A stretch of DNA of 10,091 nt, taken from assembly GCA_003024985.2 (NCBI GenBank), contig PXIH01S0005673.1. One strand, given 5' to 3'. This document shows, in pieces, positions 1-6,575 of the stretch. Under the pieces are notes generated by a model that saw nothing but the letters and a program-made list of their open reading frames with translations, ran no database searches and was not told where the DNA came from. This DNA is from Euperipatoides rowelli (taxonomy: Eukaryota > Onychophora > Udeonychophora > Euonychophora > Peripatopsidae). Numbering within the stretch: the first letter of the stretch is position 1; every line of letters starts with the position of its first letter. The translations under genes were made by a program, and so were the position numbers.

Positions 1-139
1 TTCTAATAAATTTAAAGTTGTGGCCAACATTTGGACACTTTACCCTACAGTGTTTAGAAATATTTAAATATTTTTTCTGTTTAAACAAAATTATTTTCTA
101 GAAATAAAAAAAAAAAAAAGAATGCCCATTATTTTCAAA

Positions 140-235
140 ATAAAAGGAACTATTTTCGGGCGTTCGTTCCTATTTTTTAAAAATGAACAAGTTCCTGGCA
201 CATTCCTTGAAAAAGGAACTGTTCCAAGGAGCACA
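140..235. repeat. GGAAC/GTTCC inverted-repeat cluster, possible DNA-transposon end
   Basis: The words GGAAC and GTTCC alternate here: AAAGGAAC at 143-150, CGTTCGTTCC at 161-170, GAACAAGTTCC at 185-195, AAGGAAC at 213-219 and GTTCC at 221-225. A perfect 6-bp hairpin, TTCCTT-gaaa-AAGGAA, lies at 203-218. Dense short inverted words of the GAAC/GTTC type are common in subterminal regions of hAT-superfamily transposons, so this may be one end of a degraded non-autonomous element. I found no matching second end and no target-site duplication, so family assignment is inference only. Confidence 0.3.
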
Positions 236-240
236 TTCAT

Positions 241-555
241 TTAAATTAGTTACTACTTATCACTGATTTTCAAGAAAGGGGTTATAAAACTAATCTTAAT
301 AGATAGAACCCTCTTAATTGCGGTTAGGTTGGATATTTGCAATGAAAAGGGACCAAGTGAAATCCAACAATATTGTCCTCCTGTGTGTAGTTGATTACGA
401 ATCTGGTATTAAACTTATGGACTATATTTGTTCTCCAGATAGGTGTTTTATTACAGCAAAATTTGAAAATTTTAGCTATTAAGTCAGTCATACACCGGCC
501 ATACAAATTCTAAAAATTAAATCTCTACCAACATTTTCTCGCTAATAATTGATTT
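241..555. other. Unannotated stretch, no supported gene
   Basis: I see no recognisable gene, RNA or repeat here. A 60-codon open frame on the minus strand (324-506) matches nothing I recognise and lies beyond the 3' end of the adjacent LINE fragment, so it is probably the DNA into which that element inserted. Confidence 0.5.
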
Positions 556-900
556 AATCATCATCATTGAGTGCGTTGTCCGAGGCGGAGTTTCACGCTC
601 ATGGATCTCCAAAGATTTCTATCTTGAACTCTTCTTTTTAATACAGAGAATTGTTTGATGTTAGCCCAGTCCTTAAGATCATCCAACAATTCTCTTCTTG
701 GTCTTCCTCTTCTTTTTTTCCTTTCTGTCCATCTCTCAAGAGCTATTACTTGTCTAATTCCTTCAGATCCTCTCAAGACACCTCTTCCTTACTTCTTCCA
801 AAAGACTCTAACCAACTCCCTATCTTTTCCACACTTCCTCATTTCTGATCAAATCTTTTGATATCTGATGTACAAGAAGAATGTTGAGAATTGATTTGCA
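556..900 (-). pseudogene. Decayed 3' end of a non-LTR (LINE) retrotransposon ORF2
   Basis: Read on the minus strand, 564-776 is open and encodes the basic motif KKRRGRPRRELLDDLKDW followed by VQDRNLWRSM. This is the well-known C-terminal signature of many LINE reverse-transcriptase polyproteins (RGRPR, then D-D-x-K-D-W, then a DRxLWR block). Upstream on the same strand, about 777-900, a second frame encodes DLIRNEEVWKR, then a stop, then GVG, a stop, and SLLEEVRKRCL. That matches the RNEEV...GV...R.LRW.GH segment that normally precedes GRPR in these elements. The fragment therefore carries at least two internal stops and one frameshift near 776, and it is 5'-truncated: the reverse-transcriptase catalytic domain is not in the window. 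After the terminal stop the minus strand reads TGATGATGATT, a short microsatellite-like tail of the kind seen at LINE 3' ends. The clade is not determined. It is a dead copy. Confidence 0.8.
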
Positions 901-983
901 AGAGAAATTTATCATACACTGACAGATATTTTTGTTCGAAATAACTAAAGGAATTGATTTGTACTGTGTTTTGATTGTACAAT

Positions 984-1253
984 AAAATCCTCTGGACTAA
1001 GCCCTGTTCGGACTATTGAGTTGTTCGGATTGTTCAGGAATTTTATATAATCTATTAGAAAAATGTTTTATTTTTTTTTTATCGTCTAATAGGTTCAGGA
1101 TAATGGTAGGTCTGAGATCCAGATGCTAATATTCTAGCATCTGGATCACAGACCTACCATTTTACTTCAACCTATTAGACGGTAAAAAAAAAATTTTTTT
1201 AATTTTATTTTTATGTTCGGATTGGAGTGTTCGAACTGCCGGGCTTATACTGG

Positions 1254-1258
<5 letters not shown>
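984..1258. mobile_element. Foldback / MITE-like non-autonomous DNA transposon
   Basis: The outer ends are imperfect terminal inverted repeats. The left end reads AAAATCC..TGGACTAAGCCC from 984, and the reverse complement of the right end reads AAAATCCAGTATAAGCCC; both continue into a TTCGGA/TTCGAA word (1007-1012 and about 1230-1235). The word TGTTCGGATTG also occurs inside both ends (1022-1032 and 1214-1223). The centre is a long hairpin annotated separately. There is no coding capacity, which fits a MITE mobilised by a transposase encoded elsewhere. A TAA/TTA or TA target duplication is possible at the TIR edge, but the exact ends are uncertain. Confidence 0.6.
1081..1183. repeat. Inner long hairpin of the MITE-like element
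   Basis: The arm at about 1081-1128 is the reverse complement of about 1135-1183, with a few mismatches and one single-base indel. Matching blocks include GTCTAATAGGTT against AACCTATTAGAC, AATGGTAGGTCTG against CAGACCTACCATT, and GATCCAGATGCTA against TAGCATCTGGATC. The loop is about six bases (ATATTC). The structure could extrude as a cruciform or, if transcribed, form a double-stranded RNA stem. It is the symmetry axis of the surrounding element. Confidence 0.9.

Positions 1259-1280
<22 letters not shown>
1255..1280. repeat. Poly-T run of 26 nt
   Basis: This is an uninterrupted T homopolymer directly abutting the right end of the MITE-like element. It may be a preferred insertion site, a slippage product, or the poly-A tail of a minus-strand retrocopy whose body is not recognisable. 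No other interpretation is supported. Confidence 0.9.
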
Positions 1281-1281
<1 letters not shown>

Positions 1282-1286
<5 letters not shown>

Positions 1287-2550
1287 GTTTGCTTTACAAA
1301 AAAAAATATTTGTTTATATTGAGAAATCCTCTCATCGCTAATATTAAAATTTTATATTGTTTTTTTTTTCTGAGGAAATATTTATTATAGTTAAGCAAAT
1401 CTGTACATAGAAAGGAATACATTTATTAAAAAAAAAAAGATTTATTTGAAATTTATTATCTTAATAGTTATAAAAATGCCTTAAATCTTTATCTTTAATC
1501 TTTAAATACATATTTTAACGATTTAATTTAATTCGCGTAAAGTGCACAAGTATAATTAACTTATAACTGTTAACACTCAAGTGCATACGGTGAGACCAGT
1601 GGACTCTTGCTTTTCTGTTTTATCATAAATCTTTAATTAAAACCTCCCAAGGTTTCTAGCGTCAGCAGTTCTCCTAAATATACATTATTATTCACATGAC
1701 ATTGTAAGCAAAAATTGTGGTTAAAATTATTATTATTTTTAAATATTTTAAAATTCACCACTTAAATTAAATAGGCATAACTGAGTACAAAAGACTCACA
1801 ATTGCAATAGCTTGATATTGTTGAATTATGGTCTTCTTTGTTTTTAGAATGTGTGCTCATGTGCAAGATAAACTGAAACCGATAAGTCAATGCATAGCTT
1901 TTTATTAAATAGCATGAGCTTCGTTGAATAAGTTGCATATACAATAATTTTGTACACGTATAAATCTAAATTTATTAGCGAAATATTTAGCATTGTTTGT
2001 AATGTTCTGAACTATTGTTTGTGAAGTTTTTGTACAATTTTCTTTTATTTTTGTTTAATAGACTTTCCTAAATTGTTGTATATTACAAATTTAATAAGAG
2101 TCTACCAATAATAAAGGCTTATGTGGATTAAGTTGCAAATGGAGGTATGAGTTTGAGGGTTAACTAAAACTAAATAATTTTGTGATTGTGGAGATTTGAC
2201 GATTGAGCAAGGTTGTTTTCAGACAATTAATGCGACTGTTGCTTAAAGTGATTTATTCGAGATGTTGTCGACATTCCAGTTATTCAATTCTTGTTGGTAT
2301 CAAAAACAGTAGCCAAAGAAGGGGAACGGAGTAATTAGAACCAGCTGCAGTAGCAGCTACACTTTGAAGTCAAGCAGCCCTATAGGGTGATTTCTAACGT
2401 CGATTCAGTCTAGGATTGTTTGTGAATAAAAACCAAGTGATACTGATCGGTCAATAACGTTCCATTATTTGATATTGACCTGTATTGATTTTGTACACAT
2501 AATTTAACCTCTTATCTTAAAAACATATTTTTTATGAATATAGTTTTCAT
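1282..2550. other. AT-rich unique DNA with no supported gene
   Basis: All reading frames are broken at short intervals. There are scattered A and T runs and a short (TTA)n stretch near 1727. A small perfect hairpin, AGCTGC-agta-GCAGCT, lies at 2343-2358 and overlaps an E-box-like CAGCTG. From about 2190 the base composition becomes less extreme, but I find no convincing exon. A 60-codon minus-strand ORF at 1762-1944 looks like a chance frame. Confidence 0.5.
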
Positions 2551-2551
2551 A

Positions 2552-2800
2552 AACAGCGGCCGGTTTGCGTGCCACCATATTTGATGAGTCGTGTTCATGA
2601 CGTCGGTGATTGGATGCGATTTTATTCTTGAAAGAGAACTTCTCAAAAAATAGAGGCCTAGTCAAATTCTGCGATTTATGTGTGAATTCATTTTCACGTC
2701 AGATTTCTCTAGAGAATGTTTGATACACACGAGTATTTATCGCAGGAGTCCAATTCTTCGAATCGTCAGAGTATTTATCGCCGGTGTGTGCTCATCTTGA
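2552..2800. promoter_or_regulatory. CpG-dense segment with promoter-like motifs (candidate)
   Basis: I count about 16 CpG dinucleotides in roughly 250 bp, against about three per 500 bp in, for example, 5800-6300. Motifs visible include a CRE-like TGACGTCG at 2598-2605, a CRE half-site ACGTCA at 2696-2701, and an inverted CCAAT box (GATTGG, 2608-2613). On the minus strand an ATG in a good context starts at 2578 and opens a 24-codon frame beginning MVARKPAAVYEN, ending at 2504. That frame could be the start of a spliced first exon or mean nothing, and the CCAAT box lies too close to it for a conventional promoter. CpG density in an otherwise depleted region suggests an unmethylated island, a first exon or a recent insertion. 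Function is inferred, not shown. Confidence 0.35.
2731..2781 (+). repeat. Short direct repeat GAGTATTTATCGC, two copies
   Basis: The 13-mer GAGTATTTATCGC occurs at 2731-2743 and again at 2769-2781, offset 38 bp. The pair is bracketed by complementary flanks: ACACAC just before the first copy and GTGTGTG just after the second. Between them is a TTCGAA palindrome. It may be a pair of protein-binding sites within the CpG-dense segment or a small duplication. Confidence 0.75.
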
Positions 2801-3089
2801 ACGTGAGAAAAGAGTTTTGGAGAAAGAAAAGAAAATAGAAGATTTTAAATATGGCCTTAATTTTTAAAAATGTGTGGAAAAAACCCCATAAGTTGGCTGT
2901 ATCATGTAAAATAAATTACTGGAAATACATATTTCTTATTAAAAATTCCAAGTTTAAATCAAATGGATGCTATCTTAATTCCTTTATGAGGATATTTGTA
3001 TTACACAGACTTCAATTGAGTTGGATTTGAATTCAACATTTAAAGATACATGTTACCATTCTTTGAAAAAAAATATGTCTTAGAGGCAT

Positions 3090-3880
3090 TAATTTTTTTG
3101 TGAACTAGTTCACTCAACAAATTAAAATGTTCATGGTGAATCGTTCCTATGGGTTAGATGAGTTCATTTTTGGTGAANTAGTTTAGAAGTTTGCTCACAA
3201 AGTGAGTCATTAATTATGATCCATTCATATGGATCTGAGGAGTTCATTTTTTTGGGAACTAGTTCACAAGCTCACTCACCAAATGAGGATGTTTGTGGTG
3301 ATTCAATCATATAGGTTACATGAGTTTATCTTTTGTGAACTAGTTCATAAGCTCACTCACCAGGTTAAGATGTTCATGGCAATTTAATTATATGGGTAGA
3401 TTAGTTCATTTTTAATGAACTAGTTCATAAACTCACTCGCCAAATTAAAATGTTCATGGAGATTCACTCATAAGTGTAAAATATTTAATTTTTGGTGAAC
3501 TATTTCACAAGCTTACTGTCAAACTTTAAGATGTTCATGGTGATTCAATCTTATGGGTTTCATGAGTTAATTTTTTTTTTTTTGTGAATTTCATTAAATT
3601 AAGATCATCATGGTGATTGAATTATTTGTGTTAAAGGAGTTCATTTTTGATCAACTAGTTCACAAGCTCACTCATCAAAGTGAGTCATTCATGATGATTT
3701 GTTCTTATAGGTCAGGTGTGTTCATTTTTTTTTTAGCTAGTTCACAAAAATTATTTACCAAAGTGAGTCATTCATGACAACTCATTCATCTGGGTCGGAG
3801 TTCAATTTTTGTGAACAAGTTCACATGTTTATACGACAAAGGGAGTTGTTCATGGTAAATTAGTTCATAATGAACGATTC
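3090..3880 (+). repeat. Tandem satellite array, about 80-bp unit, roughly ten diverged copies
   Basis: The anchor word GAACTAGTT or its variants recurs at 3102, 3175, 3256, 3337, 3417, 3497, 3586, 3652, 3734 and 3813, mostly at 80-82 bp spacing. Units starting at 3102 and 3586 are shortened. A typical unit reads: AGTTCATTTTTGGTGAAC, then TAGTTCACAAGCTCACTCACC, then AAATTAAAATGTTCATGG, then TGATTCATTCATATGGGTTA. The anchor sits in a perfect 14-bp palindrome, GTGAACTAGTTCAC, in the best-preserved copies, and a neighbouring GTTCA/TGAAC pair gives each unit hairpin potential. Copies have diverged by substitution and T-run length, so this is not a recently homogenised array. One base (3178) is ambiguous. 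The array contains no coding frame. Confidence 0.9.
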
Positions 3881-3986
3881 TCAATTTCACATCTTGTGAA
3901 TAACAACTGAGATTCAGCATGTTTTTGTAATTCTTCAAGTAAAACATAGTTTTATGACTCGATAATCTACAGAAAAGTCATGGGTG

Positions 3987-4003
3987 GTGAATGAAACATT
4001 CAC
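3987..4003. repeat. Perfect 7-bp hairpin GTGAATG-aaa-CATTCAC
   Basis: A short palindrome lies just outside the 80-bp array and uses the same GTGAA/TTCAC vocabulary. It may be a degenerate flanking piece of the satellite or of its parent element. Confidence 0.6.
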
Positions 4004-4178
4004 AATCAATTCGATCACAGCGAATGACTTCACTATTGTGTATGGTTGTAATTACATAATCTGCGTTGAAAAATCACTTCTTTTGTCTTTCTCTGCATTT
4101 TGATAAACATTGTGGTGAAGTCTACCATCAATCAATAATATGAAGAAACTAAATATTTTGGAAAAGTATAGAAATTTG

Positions 4179-4202
4179 TTGGATCATGATGACATCATCC
4201 AA
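4179..4202. repeat. Small imperfect hairpin TTGGAT..GATG-a-CATC-ATCCAA
   Basis: A 10-bp stem (TTGGAT plus GATG, pairing with CATC plus ATCCAA) is interrupted by a three-base bulge at 4185-4187. No role is apparent. Confidence 0.5.
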
Positions 4203-4471
4203 GTCTGTTAGCTTATCCATTGTTGGAGAATTTCCTCGCCCTTCCTTGCAACAGGCGAAATATTATTAATATCATGCAGACTATTTGTCTAAATGAATTT
4301 ATATGCAAATAGGGTTCCTTTAGAAAAAATATCTTATTTTCTAGAATGGCACGATTGTTGTTGTTCCTATTCGTTAGTGTATTTTGTTTTCCAAAGTAGG
4401 AAGTTCTATTTAAATAAAAATGCCACAGTGTGGGACTCAAATAGTTCTCTATATCTTGAAACATATGATAG

Positions 4472-4693
4472 AATGGTGACTATCATGACCCTACTTACTC
4501 ACATACATTAAAGTGGCAAAGTCCTCACACTGGGGGAAAAGAATCAAAGTCTAAAGGCAGAGTATTTTTTCCCCTGGATCATGGTTTGGATGAGTATTTT
4601 ATATCTCACCAACCATTCCCATACCTCTTTTTTTCAAAGTACGGAGATATGGGACAAATGTTCTTAGAACAAGTAAATGTTGATCTAATTTGA
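4472..4693 (+). pseudogene. Sulfatase-like remnant (GALNS/arylsulfatase family), pseudogene or diverged exon
   Basis: A 73-codon open frame without an early ATG lies between a TAG at 4469-4471 and a TGA at 4691-4693. Its centre reads FFPLDHGLDEYF (4565-4600). This matches the FHPLKHGFDEWF block that follows the GKWHLGH active-site motif in N-acetylgalactosamine-6-sulfatases. Upstream, TYSHTLKWQSPH (4493-4528) sits where GYxSxxxGKWHLGH is expected, with the catalytic histidine position now Q and the LG pair now SP. Downstream, ISHQPFPY and then FSKYGDMGQMFLEQVNVDL resemble the GSPNCHFGPY and VYRDWEMVGRYYEEFPINL segments of the human enzyme, recalled from family knowledge. After VNVD a +2 frame gives NLTS, as in the family's NLTQ, suggesting a frameshift. 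Family sulfatases are about 500 residues; only about 65 are visible. GTAAAT at 4673 could act as a splice donor, so an exon of a diverged gene is the alternative. The loss of the KWH histidine favours a pseudogene. Confidence 0.45.
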
Positions 4694-4864
4694 CGTCCTA
4701 GTAACAGCTGACGAGTAATATTTTAATTCTGCAATTATTCATCCCATTGGTGTTGACACGTCAATTTGATTGATCATATTCATATTTTCATCCATCAATT
4801 TCTATAATTTTCTTAATATATTTGTATGTATCATGCAATAGTTAGTTTGGTACAGTGACACATG

Positions 4865-5199
4865 CAGGGGCATCACTAGGGGGGGGGGAGGAGGGGTTAG
4901 GGGGAAATTTTGTGTTGACAGTTAGTGAAAAAAACCTGGTTAAAGAAGGAAAAAGGATTGATAAATTAAAAAAATACATAATTAAATATTTTTGTATTGG
5001 ATGGGAAATTAAAAAAAAATATGATTTGGGAAATTTAAAATTTTGACATACAGTAGATTTGAAGATAAGATGCAAAGACCCGGTCACACAGCAGTTGTTC
5101 AATAGTTGTCAGTTTGGAATTTGTGGAGTCAGAGATGGAAAATTTCTCATTTCTCCTTCCCCCCTTCATTTCCAATAAAATTCTTTAGCTACAGCTCTG
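4865..5199. mobile_element. Possible small hAT-like non-autonomous element
   Basis: The left end reads CAGGGGCATCACTAGGG from 4865. The reverse complement of the right end (ending 5199) reads CAGAGCTGTAGCTAAAG. Both begin CAG and share a spaced pattern typical of hAT terminal repeats in animals (CAG-G-G..TA.CTAGGG). G-rich tracts follow inside both ends on the corresponding strands: 4879-4904 on plus, and the C run near 5158-5164. The interior has no transposase. The flanking octamers (GACACATG and GGTTAGAA) do not match, so no target duplication supports the call. Two opposed ORFs within it (4842-5102 minus and 4855-5046 plus) look like chance frames. Confidence 0.3.
4879..4904 (+). other. 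G-quadruplex-prone G tract
   Basis: Ten G, then A, GG, A, GGGG, TTA and GGGGG lie on the plus strand within 26 nt. Four or more G runs separated by short loops satisfy the usual G4 pattern. It stands out in a strongly AT-rich window and coincides with the left end of the possible hAT-like element. Confidence 0.7.
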
Positions 5200-5364
5200 G
5201 GTTAGAATCCGTTATTTGTCCATACAATATAATATGTGAAAAAAAAAAAGCCGCTTGATTGGTTAACAAATTAAAATTATCGTTATCGAAATCGATCAAA
5301 AAGGATTATTTCACCTCTAGATTATCATAGGGTTGGGGTAAAGTTTATTTAATATGTAGTTGGA

Positions 5365-5394
5365 GTTAGGGTTCATGGTTAGGGTAAGGTTAGG
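5365..5394 (+). repeat. Interstitial telomere-like TTAGGG hexamers
   Basis: GTTAGGG (5365-5371), GGTTAGGG (5378-5384) and GGTTAGG (5388-5394) occur within 30 bp, with a related GGTTGGGGT just upstream at 5331-5339. TTAGGG is the ancestral animal telomere unit. The cluster is short and degenerate, so it may be a small interstitial telomeric remnant or simple-sequence drift. Confidence 0.45.
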
Positions 5395-5399
5395 ACTGT

Positions 5400-6300
5400 A
5401 AGTAAAAATATTGGTGGATGGTTAACGGATCCTGCACACATGACAGGTTGTTTCTTTGTTGCTAAGTAACAATCTATTAGCTAATGAATAAAAACATGTT
5501 CTATGAATTACAATAAATTATTAGTCATATTGTATTTTTTTGATGCTTTAAATTTCATCTAACAATCTTTTTTTTTTTTTTTTAAGTTTATCAAGATAGG
5601 GTGAAGTTAATATCTAAATTTAACTAATTGTTTTCCATTTATTTATTCGTCTAACCATGGAAGAATAAAAAAAAAACCCAGGTAAATGAGATGAGGACAA
5701 ATTAGAGTGAGTTGCATATTATTGATTAGGGGTAGAGGGATATCTAAAGTTTCCATCATTGCCTTTTTTTTGCTAGTTTTAATATATTTTAATGTCTGTT
5801 ATGCTTCATGTACTTAGAATGATAAATGTTCCTTTTTTATGGCATTATTTATTTACTTGTTGGGTTAGGAACTTGATACACTAATCTAAGTTGAGCTTAG
5901 TAATGTAGACTTGTTAACCAATTATATTACACCTAATAAAATCGATTAGCCTGTTCATAATAAAACTGTGCTTTTCAACATAAAATTGTGAAAGTTTCAT
6001 ATATTTAAATTGAACACATTGTATGACAAGGAAGATAATTAATCTTTAAAAAAAAGTAAAAGGGTTTTTTTTTTTTGTATGTGTGCACTAATTACCAGAA
6101 ACTTGACTAGACTATTGTTTTTAAAAATACTTTTACAAACATGATGCCACTGCAAACGATGATAAATGTTTTTGTAATTGACAGTGCTAATGCTTTCAGA
6201 AACGCATTTGTTTTATCTTTAAGTGGCATAGGGAAAATAGCAACTATAACTAAGATGAAATGAAATATTTCTTAATTTTTTTTTTTTTTTAATTAGTTAA
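5400..6300. other. AT-rich DNA with no supported gene
   Basis: There are homopolymer T runs at about 5570-5583, 6065-6076 and 6276-6291, and short frames only. I see no repeat family or exon signal here. Confidence 0.5.
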
Positions 6301-6307
6301 AAGCTTG

Positions 6308-6575
6308 ATNATAAAGCACTTATTGTTTTACCATTATAATAAAGTACTTATTGTTTTTGCCATTATAATAAAGCACTTATTGTTTTTGCCATTATAATAA
6401 AGCACTTATTGTTATTTTTTTATCATAATAAAGTACATATTTTCCACATTATAATAAAGCACATATTGCTTTTATGATTATAATAAAGCATTTATTGTTT
6501 TTGCCAATATATTAAAGCATGTATTATTTTGCCAAATAATAAAACACTTATTGTTTTTCGATTATAATAAAGTCT
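6308..6575 (+). repeat. Minisatellite array A, 29-bp unit, about ten copies
   Basis: The AAAG (or AAAA) anchor of each unit falls at 6313, 6341, 6370, 6399, 6430, 6456, 6485, 6514, 6541 and 6569, with periods of 26-31 and a mode of 29. The unit is ATAATAAAGCACTTATTG followed by TTTTTGCCATT. The first three spacings are the cleanest; copies become more diverged toward the right, where the array ends at TAAAGTCTAGGG. Base 6310, at the very first copy, is ambiguous. Every intact unit carries AATAAA, identical to a poly(A) signal hexamer, on the plus strand. Confidence 0.95.

Noticed and set aside
324-506. 60-codon ORF on the minus strand
   Set aside because: No recognisable motif; it lies outside the LINE fragment, and its length is expected by chance.
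651-861. Two overlapping plus-strand ORFs of 65-68 codons
   Set aside because: They are antisense shadows of the LINE fragment, rich in Ser, Leu and Phe as expected from purine-rich coding on the other strand.
1762-1944. 60-codon minus-strand ORF
   Set aside because: No family resemblance, AT-driven composition and no supporting context.
2851-3030. 59-codon plus-strand ORF starting MALIFKNVWKKP, just downstream of the CpG-dense patch
   Set aside because: The position after a possible 5' region is tempting, but the product is Lys/Ile/Phe-rich with no motif, and such frames are expected by chance at this base composition.
4213-4511. Opposed 83-codon (minus) and 72-codon (plus) ORFs upstream of the sulfatase-like frame
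   Set aside because: The two overlap antisense and neither resembles a known family. I tried to link the plus frame to upstream sulfatase sequence (CxPSR region) and saw no match.
4842-5102. 86-codon minus-strand ORF and 63-codon plus-strand ORF
   Set aside because: They run through the G/C homopolymer tract of the possible hAT-like element, have low-complexity ends and show no family match.
5200-5210. GGTTAGAATCC resembles a tRNA B box, suggesting a tRNA gene or tRNA-derived SINE
   Set aside because: No A box at the expected distance upstream and no cloverleaf can be folded.
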